From Sorghum bicolor (lineage: Eukaryota > Streptophyta > Magnoliopsida > Poales > Poaceae), in the NCBI RefSeq assembly GCF_000003195.3, contig NC_012871.2, positions 64,285,802 to 64,349,801 on the forward strand: DNA of 64,000 bases. The letters are read 5' to 3'. The position numbers and the translations under genes are program-made. The number at the start of each line of letters is the position of its first letter. The first letter of the stretch is position 1. Of this stretch, positions 1 to 12,330 are shown piece by piece. The notes under the pieces are model-generated. The model searched no databases. It was not told where the DNA came from and saw only the letters and a program-made list of their open reading frames with translations.

Positions 1-1577
1 TCTTTTTCCATCTATGTTTTGTGCTTGTTCTTTATCACTACTATATGGTTGATGGATCGACCACAACGAAGCCCTAGAATGGTCAAGCTGCTTAGGGCAG
101 CCCATAGCCACAACACGTCCCAACGAGGTCCCTCCAGCGTGTGGGGTTTCAAGTTTTAAGAGCCTATCGCGCTCATTGCTAGATGTATAAGTGTGCAAAC
201 ATACCTTAAGCGCCGGCCACCCTAAGAATCAACTAAACCCTACATTGAGCAATCAACTCCTAAGCGTTAACGGTTTAAAAAAAAAGAGCAGGCCACGACG
301 TCAGGCCCTGTCTTTAGACTCTACTAGGATGAGCGATGAACGTTTCAAGTGCTGGAAATGTGCATTTTAGGTGCTACCTCTCCATTAGGATTCCATTACG
401 GTTGCTCTGTGTTTTCACTTTCCTGTGTGGTAATAAGCATTCTCGCATGCTACCTGTTTAGCTGATTCTATCTCATAATAATGGAGCTGTCAGATATGCG
501 ATGAGCATTTATACGTAAGTACACTCCATTACTCGACACCCTCTTTATTATTATTCTGAACGTGCCGGACTTGATTGCTTGTCATTTTGTCAAGAATACG
601 ACGACGATGACTGCAGCAACTAGTAATCTAGCTATGTATATGCGCGGACATAAAATCCGAAGAAGATCATATTACATTACATCTAGCCGATCAGATTCAT
701 GTACTCCAGTTCCGTTTCCATGGACATAGAATTTGGCCATCCACTCCATCTTGAACCGGGAATATATTCAGGAACTGGATGAGAGGGCTACGACAGAGAT
801 TGGTTGCCGGACAAGCACGGTTGAACATTCCCTTGAGCTATCAGATCAATTTCCTTGCCGTGGGATTATTGATGACACCCACACCCACCATGCATAATGA
901 CGCGTTACGTCCACTCCCCGCCCCCCACCGCGAACATGGTGGGTTGATGGATGCTCGGAATACCGTGCCACGGCCACCCATTGTTAGAAGGCTTGGAGCT
1001 CCGTTCCTTCTTCCTTCATGCTCCCATGAACATACACTTGGACTGAAAGGATCTGTCAGCGAGAATATGGAGGAAATGGGGACTGGGTTCCGTCGTGGTC
1101 ACTCGATCGTCAGCTATAGTAGATTATTATGCGTGCTGCGCTAAACGTCGGCTGCTCCTGTTCGGGCCCGGTCTGATCCATCGATGATCGATGGAGCCTG
1201 CCTCTGTACTTCTCTAGTGCTGAGAACTGCTCATTCGTCGACAGAATTTTCGCACCTAGTTTCGATCCTCTATAGGGTGAGTCTTTTGATCAGATGCTAC
1301 CTGTCTATCAGCTGGATTCAGGTAGAGAAATGAAGCATGTGGTTCTGCTTCCACTCACCTGACTGAAAATCTTTTGTTCAGTGCTCAGAAATCACTAGTG
1401 CGGCCCTCATGGAATCAGGCACAGTAGTGGCCATTAATTATTTGTTACAGAAGAGCAAACACACAAGCTTGATGATTAGCAGCTAATCTAATTGCTTGCT
1501 GACGACAAGCTAGGGGTACATCACTGGAAAAAAAAAAGAAGGCAACTCTACTTGCTTCAGGACTACAGTATAATTAA
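1..1577. other. intergenic, no gene recognised
   Basis: I see no supported gene here. An open frame of 121 codons at 779-1144 has no recognisable domain and mixed composition, and is probably chance. The part next to 1578 is expected to hold the 3' UTR of the PIN gene on the minus strand. Confidence 0.5.
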
Positions 1578-4338
1578 TTAACACCGTATCAAGCCTAGAA
1601 CAATGTAGTAGACGATCAGCACGGGCAGTGACGCCAACGTCCCGAAGATAACCCTGCAAAGATTATTTTTCAGCACGGGAGTGCTGTCTCAGTTGCTGAT
1701 GAGGCAAAAACATTATATACTACTGCTTTATTTTCAGCCAAGTCCCCAAGCCATGCGTAATAATAGATAAAAAAAAATTAAACAAACAAAAACTACTCAC
1801 GCCGTGCTGAGCACGTCCGCGTGCAGGCCGTACTCCCTGGCGAACACGAACGTGGTGATGGACTGCGGAAGCGCGGCCTGCATGACGGCGAGGCGCAGGA
1901 CGTCGCCGCGGAGGCCGAGAGCCACGGCCCCGGCGGCGGTGGCAGCCGGCCCTGCCACGAACCGCAGCGCCATGCCGAGCATGGTCGGCCCGGCGCCGCA
2001 GACGATGATCTTCTCTTGCAGCGCCATGAACAGCCCTGCCATGTACCAAAGAACCATCAATTTATAGACTACTGCGTGTTCTACTGTTCTTATTATATAT
2101 ATAAATGACGCGCGCGGTCGCTGTGAATTATATATACGAACCCATGCTAAACATGGCGAGGCCAACGCCGGTCTTGGACATGACGAGCACGGAGCCCTCG
2201 ATGATGCTCGGCGTCTCGATGTGCCACCTGTGTCGACCGCGCACTGATCAACAACACAGACTAACCCAAAACGTCGCTGCTCGATCAAGTGCAGCTAGCG
2301 TTGTGGAAAAACTGAATTGGGTGCCCAACATAAGTGCGCTCATGCATGGAAAAATGTTTGACGAATGCAAAATTTAGTATGTCGCAAGTGGCACTGTGGC
2401 AGCTAGCAACATCGCTAACATGTTCCGCTGTGCGTGGGCGCTGCACTGCAGGGGGGCAGCATGCCTCTAGTGGCCTGTGGCTGTAACAGAGCACAGAAAA
2501 AACTACAGCCCGGCCGGCGAGCACAGACAGAGGCTAGTGCCGACGTGCCGTTCCTGAAGAACGACAGTGGAAAAGAACGGCGAGCAATGGACTATATCAT
2601 AGGGAGCAATGGAAAAGAACGGCAGGAATTAGCCGAGCTTGCAGCTTTTTCCGTTTTTCAGCAAGTGCATGTTTGCACCAGACATTCCACCAACTTTATG
2701 CCAAAGTGGCTCCCTATTCTAGCATATGAACTACTGGACATATCATTTAGAGCAATATGTTTTAGATATTTTTCACTGATTGTTTCAGTGTATGCTTATA
2801 GATTAACTAAGAAGGCGGATGCTCAGTCCAATCGATGTGCTTTTAACTCCAAATTGATTTATTTTGTAATGTTGTTCCACTAACAAGAAGGCATTTGTTC
2901 CACCTTGGCTGCCCGGTTTTATTGGTGGTGTTGGCATCCATGCACACTACACAGCGAATACCATTCGCTGTTTGTTTTTTTTTTTCAAATTTCAACCCCT
3001 GTTTAGAGTGGAGTAGCTATTTTTACGGCCTCTTATTCACCCATGCAAACTCAACTACTCAATTTATAAATACATAGTAATTTACCCTCTCCATTCACAA
3101 AAGAATACACACAGTATCAAATTAAAGTATAAGGTTTACTAAACTATAAATTAAAAAACATCAACATTTATAATATCAAATAAGTATCATTAGATTTGTC
3201 ATGAGATGTATTTTAATACATACTTATTTGGTGTGATAAACATTAATATTTTTACTATATATTTGGTTAAACTTTAGACAGATTAACCAAAAATCAACTT
3301 AGAATTAAAATCTTTTGTGAACAGAGGTAGCACACAAAGATACCGCACTTTGCCGGCACTGTGCTACAGTGAGTTGCGATATGAGATCTTCGCGAGTTGC
3401 ACAAGAAAGTAAAGCTAGTCGTATAATAGATTTCTAAAATTTGAAGTCGGTTTTAATTTGTTCCCCTATAAATTAGAAGAAAAAAAAGTGTCTTCGATAT
3501 ATTTCAATGGAAATGGCAGGACGTTCTTGTAGAGCAGTGAGCAATCTCATCATGCACGTTTACATCAAAACGCAAATGGTGCATGGAATGGTGTGCCTGC
3601 ATGCGTAAATGACGCGAACCTGTTGGTGACGCAAGCCCACGAGACGCCAAGAATGCCCGCGTAGATGTTCGGGTTCCTCGCCACCTTCGTCCCGACCGCT
3701 CTGACCAGCGGCCAGAACGACGACGACTGATGAGCCGCCGTGATCTCGCCACCCGATCCGCCGCCGCCGCTTTCGTCAACGTCGTCACCTGCAGGTTCCA
3801 CCGCGGCGGCGGCGGCCATCTTGCCGGCGCGCCTGGCCTCCAACGCGAGCAGCAAAGCCGGGAAGTAGACGATGAACTGCACCACGGAGATCTGCACGAT
3901 GAGATCGCGCGCCCACTTGCCGTACATGGCGTCCAGGAGCGGCACGCCCACGACGAGCGTGTTGTTGAGCGTGGCAAGCGAGAAAACCGTGATGCACCAC
4001 GACAAGGCCCTGTCCTTGCCTTTGCCGCCGCCAGGGCGCGCGGCGGCGGCGGCGGCGGCTGCGGTGGCCCAGGCAGCGAGAGCGAGCGCGACGGCGAGCT
4101 TGGACAGCGCGTCCGCGGCCAGGACCCGGTAGCTGAGCGAGAAAGGGTCGATGCGCGAGGCGAAGTCGAAGGCGAAGAAGGGCACGGCGAAGTAGGAGAC
4201 GAGGCGGTTTATGGCGTCGCACTGGTCCGGCGTGAACATCTTCCACCACCGCACCGACCCGTAGCCGAGCCCCAGCGCGAAGTAGAGCGGCGCCATGGCC
4301 GCCACCACCTTGTACACGTCGCCCCACCCTATCATCAT
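1578..4338 (-). CDS. PIN5: PIN5-type auxin efflux carrier family protein
   Basis: Membrane transporter of the PIN family. Short-loop members such as Arabidopsis PIN5 sit in the ER and move auxin between cytosol and ER lumen. Four minus-strand exons join in phase: 4338-3620, 2227-2142, 2035-1801 and 1653-1578, all with GT-AG introns, giving 371 residues. The N-terminus MMIGWGDVYKV matches the family start. About five hydrophobic segments fill residues 1-165, followed by a short Gly/Ser/Asp-rich loop (about 175-205), the NPNIY motif opening the C-terminal bundle, and an end of VIFGTLASLPVLIVYY. The loop is far shorter than in plasma-membrane PIN1-type proteins, hence the PIN5 call. The first intron, 1.4 kb, carries a MITE. 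Two adjacent ATGs (4338, 4335) are possible starts. The subtype (5a, b or c) is not resolved, and ER location is inferred from the family. Confidence 0.9.
3085..3327. mobile_element. Stowaway-like MITE in PIN5 intron 1
   Basis: The termini CCCTCTCCATTCACAAAAG and the reverse of CTTTTGTGAACAGAGG form imperfect inverted repeats, flanked by TA on both sides. The 243-bp AT-rich interior has no coding capacity. TA target duplication and this terminus type are typical of Tc1/mariner Stowaway MITEs. Confidence 0.7.
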
Positions 4339-4448
4339 CTCCAAATTCCACCTACTATCCTGTTCCCCACGCCGGTGATGGCGGCCTCACACAGGTGATG
4401 AGCTGCAGTGTCTGCTTGTGGGGCGTCAGGTGCCGCCGTTCGCTGGTG

Positions 4449-4457
4449 TTTATATAC
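4449..4457 (-). promoter_or_regulatory. candidate TATA box of PIN5
   Basis: On the minus strand this reads GTATATAAA, about 110 bp upstream of the PIN5 ATG, a plausible distance for a plant TATA box plus a short 5' UTR. Confidence 0.5.
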
Positions 4458-4459
4458 AG

Positions 4460-6307
4460 GAGAGAGGGACAGAGGTGGTGAGACGGAGGAAATGGAATGG
4501 TTACACACTACAAGCATGGAGTGACAACAAGAATCAAAAGGAGGGATGAAAGCGACTTAAAAGTTCAAAGTGAAGCAAGAATCTATTTAGACAACAATCG
4601 AATGTTTTGGCTCCTCCTGGCTGATAGAACCGGCCGGCGGTGGCTGCTGATCGAGTTCTTGATCGCCGCCGGCGATCGAGCTCTGGAACGCGAGCGTGAA
4701 CACGGTGGAACGCACATAGAGTGTCTCTCTGATTGCATTTAGATAGGAACTCCCTCCGTCACTCACAAACACTCCACGATCTCCATCATGCAAGGCTGAT
4801 CTGTGGACTGTAGGCATGTGCGTAGCGCGCGGTCATGACGGGGGCGAAAATGGTGGTCATGGTGTCGGACTGGGCACAGCTCCAACCACCCGCCATTCTA
4901 CGCCTTACAACAGTCTAACCGAATTACCGAAAGCAAATAAAGTGTTCAACGGGATTACAACAAAAGGTGAAAAAAAATAAAACTTAGCTAACAATGACAA
5001 CTGAACTTTGTCCATGTACTTACGTTGTTTTATTACTATATTTACAATGATTTCTTCATTATAGTTTATTGGACAGAGTGATGTAATTTAGGGATAACAC
5101 AACTTTTATTTCAATAGATTGTAGATATTAGAGAAATATTACCAAATTTTTTAGAAAAAAAATTACAAATCATTTCTATGAATCGTAGATATTAGATAAA
5201 CATATGTCAAGTTATTCACAAATTACGGTAAGATCCACCCTTCCCAATCTTAACCCTTCCCTTCCCTTCCGTGAGCCCGCACTGGCCCAATGGGTCTAGG
5301 GGAGCCCAGGGTCCCAGCTCAACCAGCCATCGACAAAGCCACCATGACTGCTCTTCGTGTCACTGCCGACTTGGAGACGCCAGGAGTCACCGCCTTATGT
5401 GGGTCCTAGCCTCCTAGGCGGTGGAGGCTAGTGGTACCCAGCGCGGCAAAGGGAGCGAGAAAATCGGTTGCCAGATCGGAGCCTGTGAAAACAATCGACA
5501 ACCCTATAGCAATTGTCACAATATCATCTCAACGACGCCCAATGCAACTGCCTCTAGCTTCTATTACTTAGGAATAAATTCCCTACCCACTTAAACTTAT
5601 CTATCGAAGCTAACAACTATTTAGTAGTATTTTTCTATATAAAAATTAACGATAATACTTTTAGCTATGACTTTTTCAACCAAGCCAACAGGGACAAAGC
5701 CCACTATGGCCCAAACATATGCGCATTAGGACGCCTGGTGCGTCTGCTATGCTTGGGCTCATTGTCGCTCTTTGTCTTGCCAGCCTCCGGCTATAATTAC
5801 TGGGCCTTCAGGATTTTCAGTCAGGTAGCAAGTAACATGCGTAAAAATATGGACCGGTACATATAGGACGTGATTGTTCCTTGTTTTAGTGCGTAGGAGT
5901 ACGTAGGGCCTGACCTGGTTGTGTGGATCGGCCAGGCTGAGCACACCCACTGGTGATCTGATGGACTTGCTGTTGTTGACTTTATAAGGCCCATGGCCCA
6001 TATCTAGGCCCAGTCGGTGTCTGCAGCACCATAAGTAATCGAGTCGAAATCAAAATCATGACGTACTGTGTATCTTCTCAGATTCTAAAGGGATCCGCTG
6101 TTAGCCTGTTATACACAAAACAAATCTGCAAAAAAAATCCAATCCCATAGAATCATACTATGATGATACTGATCGGGAAAAAAAAACAATGTATTGCTCG
6201 GTTTGTTGTGCGAAGCTTGTTTTTCTCCTGTACTGAAACACGGACATGCATGTTGAGAAAGATCACACGGACGTAGGGCCGCGGCTGCTATGCTAGCAAT
6301 TCATTCA
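4460..6307. other. intergenic between PIN5 and glycosyltransferase
   Basis: No gene recognised. It should contain the PIN5 upstream region and, near 6300, the 3' UTR of the transferase gene. Small open frames (for example 4497-4742 and 5759-6001) show no known motif and look like chance frames. Part of 5220-5560 is C-rich without clear repeat boundaries. Confidence 0.5.
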
Positions 6308-7565
6308 TCAGTCCGTGAGCGCGGTGGTGTTGCTGCCCATCCGCGCGGCGTCGGCCCTGAACTGCTTCCACTCGTCCAACACCTGGGTGAGCTTCTGGAG
6401 CTTGTCCTTGAGCCCGAAGAGGCAGTTGCCGTGGACCGTGCACACCACGTGGAAGTCCTTGCGGAGCTCGCAGAAGCCGCTAAGGTAGGCCGTGTCCACG
6501 AACTGCACCCGGACGCCGTGCCGCGCCGCCAGCGCGTGCTTCGCCTGATCGAACACGTCCTGCTCGTTCTTCCCCGGGTGCTCCCTCCGCGCCTCGTACC
6601 AGCCGTCGTAGAACGCCGCCGTCCTGGCGCTCGCCTTGGCGTACACGAACCCTCCGTTGGCCGTCTTGTTCAGGTCGTACGGGTTGTCGCCGTAGAAGTA
6701 GTCGGCGGACATGGCGAGGTCGGCGCCGACGGGCACGCGCAGCAGCGGGTTCCGCAGCCAGAGGATGTCCATGTCCGTGAAGACGAAGCTGTAGCCGAGC
6801 TGCAGCACCCGCGCCTGGAACCGGTTCCGGCGCCACATCAGGTCCAGGTAGCTCTTCGACATGAACGACTGCTCCGACGCGTAGTCGTCGACGCCGGCGC
6901 CCCTGGCGCGGAGGTGGTAGCAGAACGGGTGCACCTGCGTGCACCGCGCGTACGCCTTGCCGTCGACGGCGACGATGACCAGGTGCTTCAGGAGCGGCTC
7001 CGTCCTCACGCCTACGCGGAAGCTCTCGAGGAAGAGGTCCATGAGCGACCCCGGCGCCGTCCACGCCTTGTTCGTGAAGGTCATTATGATGGTATTGTCG
7101 TCGTCCATGCTGGCTCTCCTCAGGAGACCCAGAAGCCTCACGTCGTCCGGTGAAGTAGCAGCCTGCCGCCGCCGGCCGATGGTACGTAGCCAAACAAATC
7201 AATAGAGATAGATACAAAATTCAGTGAAGTAGAGTGGAAGAAGATGCCCGCATGAGTTTGTCGTTACCAAGTAATCTGTAATTTGAACTCTCTTCTGCTT
7301 AATGAAATAGAAAGCGTGCTCTCTCAAAAAAGAAAAGAAAAGAAGAAGATGCCCGCATGCAGCCACGTACCATGTGAAGCTTCTTGGAGCAGGGACCTGC
7401 AGCATGAGTTGTATTGCTCAAGATTGCCAGTTCTTGACGATCTGCCGGCGTGAGGCCGTCGAACGGGCACAGAGCAGACGGCTGTAGCAGTACGATGCAG
7501 GCCGCGGCGGCTGCAGCTCCAAGCAAGAAACTTAAGAAACCTCGGGAATCCAAGAAACCTCTCAT
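6308..7565 (-). CDS. nucleotide-diphospho-sugar transferase (GT77-like), type II membrane protein
   Basis: Predicted Golgi glycosyltransferase of the plant nucleotide-diphospho-sugar transferase family (Pfam PF03407 type), whose members transfer sugars to wall glycoproteins or polysaccharides. Exons 7565-7371 and 7162-6308 join in phase 0 across a 208-bp GT-AG intron, giving 349 residues. Residues about 10-30 (FLSFLLGAAAAAACIVLLQ) form a signal anchor typical of type II Golgi enzymes. The sugar-nucleotide/metal motif is FTDMDILWLRNP with D195-x-D197. GADLAMSADYFYGDNPYDLN, NGGFVYAK and NEQDVFDQ are also typical. The ATG at 7565 was chosen because the frame upstream has no earlier ATG. The donor substrate cannot be told from sequence. 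The intron holds a truncated LINE tail. A broken relative lies about 4.5 kb away at 11780-12330. Confidence 0.87.
7237..7359 (+). mobile_element. 5'-truncated LINE 3' tail with 18-bp target duplication
   Basis: An 87-bp insert (7255-7341) ends in an A-rich tail and is flanked by perfect 18-bp direct repeats GAAGAAGATGCCCGCATG at 7237-7254 and 7342-7359. The pre-tail sequence CTTCTGCTTAATGAAATAGA resembles the 3' ends of grass L1 elements. It lies antisense inside the intron of the transferase gene. Removing insert and one repeat leaves an intron of about 103 bp, a normal plant size. Confidence 0.8.
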
Positions 7566-8255
7566 GGCCGCCGGCCGGTGGTGCAACGGCGCGCCGAGTT
7601 CTTCTGTGTTGTTGGGCTTCTAATGAGTCGTCTGGTTTTGGAGAGCAAGCTAGCGCGTCAAGTCCAAAAACCAAATGGCACATGCGAAATATATTATCGG
7701 AGCAACTGTAGTTTGCCCGTTCTCCGTTCGTGCAGCAACTAGTGTAGCTTGGCGCCTTCGCGGAGCTTTCGAGCACAGCGATGTCACGACTCGCGATGTC
7801 CTCCAGCTCGGGGAATTCCGCGGACCGAGTATGACATACGGTACCGGAACCGCACTGCCACCCGTTGGTCATCCTCTGCTTGGGCCTTCTGGCACTAAGA
7901 TTTTTTCTTCTTCTTCTTCTTCTTCTTTTTTTGAATGGCCAGCAAGAGTTGAATGGTCAGCATCAGCAAGAGTTGAATGGTCAGAGTGAGAATCCAATTA
8001 TACGGTCAACCGTTGACGCGCTTCCTGTGCAAGTGGTAATCTTATCATTGCATCTATCTACTCTCTAGCAAAATATCCAGTCTAAAACTCGTTTTTTTAG
8101 GTAATGGGGTAGGTGGAGGAGCTATCTCCACCTTTCCATTGCATTGGAGCTGCAGAACCGCTGCTGATCGGTTACAAGAGTAGCAGAAGACAGAGGTGGT
8201 AGCCATTACATTCTGTTTAGGCTTACATTATAGAACAATTAAGCTCAACTACTGA
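7566..8255. other. transferase upstream region with CTT microsatellite
   Basis: No gene recognised. A (TTC)n run lies at about 7901-7928, followed by two copies of an AAGAGTTGAATGGTCAG-type unit near 7944-7986. Confidence 0.5.
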
Positions 8256-8498
8256 GGCCTTGTTTAGTTCCAAAAAACTTTGCAAAATCGACATTGTAGC
8301 ACTTTCGTTTGTATTTGACAAATATTGTCCAATCATGGACTAATTAGACTCAAAAAATTCGTCTTGTCAATTTCGACCAAACTGTGTAATTAGTTTTTAT
8401 TTTCATCTATATTTAATACTCTATGCATACATCTAAAGATTCGATGTGACGGAGAATCTGAAAAATTTTGCAAAATTTTCTAGGAACTAAACAAGGCC
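8256..8498. mobile_element. MITE, GGCCTTGTTTAGTT family, TSD TGA
   Basis: Inverted termini GGCCTTGTTTAGTTCC and GGAACTAAACAAGGCC bound 243 bp, flanked by TGA at 8253-8255 and 8499-8501. The same family recurs at 18883, 24363, 31137, 32236, 32860, 58388, 62238 and 63376. Three-base target duplications suggest a PIF/Harbinger (Tourist) relationship, which is inference. Confidence 0.85.
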
Positions 8499-8501
8499 TG
8501 A

Positions 8502-9895
8502 GTGTTCTGTAACTAGGAACCGGTGCGACCATAGATGAGCTGTATCTCTAAAGTTTGTAGCAAAGTCGGCTGGCCAGTCTAAAACTCTCTTCGTAAAAAG
8601 TGTGAAAACCCCTAAAGAAACATAGTTAAAGGCATTCAAATAATTTGAAACCATACACATCCACGGTGCATCTAACGATGTAATCTGTCACAAAAGTTGA
8701 GATAAAGTTCATTTTGTAAAACTATTTTGAAAATAACAAATTTTAGGTGCAATTGCACTAGAACCAATTCCAACTTTCCAAGGAACTTTGTGTTGTGGTG
8801 CATTATTTGCTCCGGAATCCTTTTGTTTTAGTTTGAATTTCGCTAGATTGAAATTTTTTTCTCAACTTTTACAACAAAGTACATCTAGAGACTCAATATG
8901 GATCTGCATCATTGCATTTTTTAACTCTTAATTATGTTTTTCTAGGAGATTTTAACATCTTTGCAATGAATTTTTTTTGCCCCATTCTCCCTCCCTTCTC
9001 TATACCTCAACAGACATATTTCTAATGTGCCACCCTTCTATTCCCACTACACTCGAGCCAAGGAGTCATAGTCAAGTGTTTTAGTGTTTGTCACACAAAA
9101 TATGTTGTCGAGCGAGTCTTTAAATAAACTTTCAAACTATGACCCTCCTTCTCACACAATCTCTCATTACCATTTCACCTACACTACATTGCTGGAACAA
9201 TGAAGTTTACATCTTTTTACCCTAAAACTTCACTAAACTATTTGGGGATCTAAATAACTTTGAAAAACAACAAAAGTTGTAGATCTCATTGAAACCGACA
9301 AGTTTCATACAAAGTTTGTCTTCATCCAAGTTTATATGAAAAAGTTATGAATTTTCACAAATATGTTGAAATTTAAATTACAAAGGCATAAAAGTATTTG
9401 TCATGCCTCTTATTGAGTCAACATGAAAAACATGTGACTTATGAGACTTAATTACCATTCTTGGCTAAAATATTTTGAAAAACATGTGACTTATGCCTCT
9501 TATTGAGTCAACATGAAAAACATGTTCCATTAGTCATCCAAGCGGAGGAAGGACGAAAAATTAAGAAGAGAGAGGAGAGGTTGATGACTTGCTAGCACTA
9601 TGAGCTAGAAGGTGGGCCCAAGAAGGCAGGTTGTGGATAGCTTATTATCCAATACATGTGCTAGGTCATTGCAATATTGTCGGATAGCCCAAAGAGTATG
9701 TTTGAACGGTTTAACAATATTGGTTTGACTGGTCGAGGGTCAGTCAACTCAGTAAGATGATGTAGCAGTAAATGAGCAATGGACGGTTCTACATGATAGG
9801 TCGGTCAGTATGACAACTAGAGAACTTAACAAGAGGAAGGATTTGATAAGTTGAGAGTTTGGTTTAGAGAAGGGCCACGCTAATAAGCTAGCCAT
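8502..9895. other. intergenic AT-rich stretch with 33-bp direct repeat
   Basis: No gene recognised. A 33-bp sequence starting ATGCCTCTTATTGAGTC occurs at 9403-9435 and again at 9493-9525 (period 90). A third partial piece lies between them. Confidence 0.5.
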
Positions 9896-10258
9896 GTGTT
9901 TGGTTGGAGGTTGAGTGAGTTGGGTTGGATCCAACCCAGTTTTTGGGGACGGAGTCAACCCATCCAGTGTTTGGTTGTACTTCTGCTTTTGGGGACGGAG
10001 CCAACCCATTTTAGTGTTTGGTTGAAGGATTGGGGACAGAGCGGCTCCATCCAGTGTTTGGATGAAGGAATTCAGTGTTTGGTGGGAGCCAACCCGGTTG
10101 GAGCGGCTCCGTCCGCCAGATTTTGAGGGACGGGTCCAACCCGCATCTGAGAGGAATATTCCACCCTGGAGCCAACCCAACCCTTCCATCCTCCAACCAA
10201 ACAGCCACGAGAATGGGTTCGCTCCGACCCAGCTCGCTCCGCTCTCCAACCAAACACA
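9896..10258. repeat. foldback element with internal GTGTTTGGTTG repeats
   Basis: The ends TGTTTGGTTGGAG and CTCCAACCAAACA are inverted repeats. Inside, CAGTGTTTGG-type sequences recur near 9968, 10012, 10050 and 10070, with GGGACGGAGCCAACCCA spacers, so the element is partly a degenerate tandem array. TGTTTGGTT termini recall Tourist-class MITEs. No convincing target duplication was found. Overlapping open frames on both strands are products of the repeat. Confidence 0.55.
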
Positions 10259-11779
10259 CGGTAGGTATAGTGGGTTTGAGAGAGTTGGGTTGGTATATGC
10301 TAGAAGGATTGGATGAGCCATTATAGGCCTTTGAGTAAACCATTCTCCATGGGACTAGAGGGGATTGTGAATGTTTTATTTGAACAAGCTCTATGGGAGT
10401 TTGTGGCCTATTTGCAATTGGGTTTGCATCTTCCCTCCTTTCTTCCTTTTGTCTCGTTACTTACATTTCCTTCATCTTCCTTTTTTCATTTCGTTACTTG
10501 AACCAGCAAATTCATGTTTCTTCCTTCTATTTATGGCTCTCTGCTCCCTACTCACACCCCCTGTGTAATCAATCTAACCCTTGTTTTTCAGGGTTTTTTG
10601 CAGTCCTGAAGCAGAAAGGAAATAAAAATGCTTAGTAGAGCAAATAAGGCCATGTAGTAATGTTCAATCATAATGCACCAACACCAACTGGAATTGTAAA
10701 ACCAAAACAGTAAAGCACATTACTACTTAATAACCTTTTATGTTCTTTTCTTTAAACGATATAGCCTTTTATATTCAGGTTCACTAATAATATCAACGAT
10801 CATAATACTACTATGAAGCACAATGTGCTCAAAGTCTGTATCAAATGGACTATATAAATACAAGAAGGCTCCAGTTTAGCCTAGTCTTTGGTGTGTGGCA
10901 AATTAGTTAGTAGTAATAAGTCAATAGCAGCTGGTTAACATTGCCACAGAGGGCAGAACACAAAAGACTGAAAATCAGCAGAATCAAATTCAACGAACAT
11001 GATAGAAGACGGATCCAGTGAGCAAACAAAACATTATTGAATTGGCCACAAGTATACATGGTTTAAATAAAAGAGAAGTCAGAATAAAACATGAAAGAGG
11101 CCTAGTATATATATATGAATGTTACCTTAAATAAAGGTTAGTACACAGATTGAAATAGAGCCCCATGAAAAATCAGTGTGTGATGGATTTCAAAAGGCAT
11201 CTTGATTTTACTTGGATTAAAAAAAACGTGTTCGTAGTACTTCGAACCAATCCGTGCCTAACTCCAGTTAGTTGCAGAATAGAAAACTCGATTCTAGATG
11301 CTAGGTGAACAGCTACAACTAAAACAGTATAAGCAAATGAGTTACATCGCGCAACTTGCTTGTCCCCGATGAAGCAAGCGAATCACTAGCGGCACGTCCC
11401 AGAGCACCCCCCGCCCACCAGATGCGTCGCCGCCAACCGTGGCGTGCCTGCTCCACGCCAGTCCGCGACCGCGAGATGCTGATATGATCGCCGCCGGCGC
11501 AGGGACGTTGTGGTCTCTTTTCGCGCAGGCCCAGTACGAACCCTCATATTTTAGCCGGTCGAACTTTGTCAGCACTCAGCATGCAAGGCAGAGGGCACTG
11601 GTTCTCTCCACGAGCACCTGAGGTTAGGTACGGTGAAGTCAGCACAACAGAATGCAAGAACTAAGATTGGTAAGTGATTTTTTTTTCAAGGACCGATCTA
11701 TGTATTGATAGAGAAGATGAACACACATAATATTACAACACAAGGACACCACCACACACCACCACAACAAATTATGAAC
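10259..11779. other. intergenic, no gene recognised
   Basis: AT-rich sequence without a supported gene. A 77-codon minus-strand frame at 11342-11575 lies in a local GC-rich patch but has no recognisable motif. Confidence 0.45.
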
Positions 11780-12330
11780 CCTACAGAAGTCCTTGTGGAG
11801 GTCGCAGAAGCCGCTGAGGTTGGCCGCGTGTCCACGAACTGCACCCGCACGCCATGCCGCGCCGACAACGCGTGCTTCACTTTGTCGAACACGTACTGCT
11901 CTCTGCTCATGCGCACCCGGGTACCCCTTCCGCGACTCGTACCAGCTCCCGTAGAACGCCACCATCCCTGCGTTCGCCTTGGCGTACACGAACCCGCCGT
12001 TGGCCGACTTGTTCAGGTCGTACGGGTTGCCGCCGTAGAAGAAGTCGCACGACATGGCCATGTCGGCGCCTATCGGGATGCGCGGGTTCCGCAGCCAATG
12101 ATGTCCACGCACGCACGCATCGGTGAGTTCTGCAGCAAATCTTTCGGGTTTGAGCTGGTGCCCCTGTGTCCGACTCCGATCGACACGAGTGATCAGCTCA
12201 CCGTGAAGACGAAGCTGTAGCCGAGCTCCAGGATCCGGACCTGGAGCCGGTTCCTGCGCCACATCATGTCCAGGTAGTCCTTCTGCATGTACGACTGCTC
12301 CGCCGCTGCTCTTATGAATTCGTAGTCGTC
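11780..12330 (-). pseudogene. broken copy of the nucleotide-diphospho-sugar transferase
   Basis: The minus strand encodes pieces matching exon 2 of the gene at 6308-7565, in order: DYLDMMWRRNRLQ, LELGYSFVFT, WLRNPRIPIGADMAMS, FFYGGNPYDLNKSANGGFVY, REQYVFDKVKHALSARHGV, NLSGFCDLHKDF. They fall in different frames. About 110 bp of unrelated sequence interrupts the DxD region near 12110-12215, and a further shift lies near 11910. Both ends are missing: similarity starts abruptly beside a 13-T run and stops near 11780. The copy retains neither membrane anchor nor intact active site, so it is a dead partial duplicate. Confidence 0.85.

Noticed and set aside
779..1144. 121-codon frame at the window start
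   Set aside because: No motif, no splice context, no neighbouring evidence.
3730..4398. 222-codon plus-strand and 188-codon minus-strand frames
   Set aside because: Shadows of PIN5 exon 1, caused by high GC.
6290..7153. 287-codon plus-strand frame
   Set aside because: Antisense shadow of glycosyltransferase exon 2.
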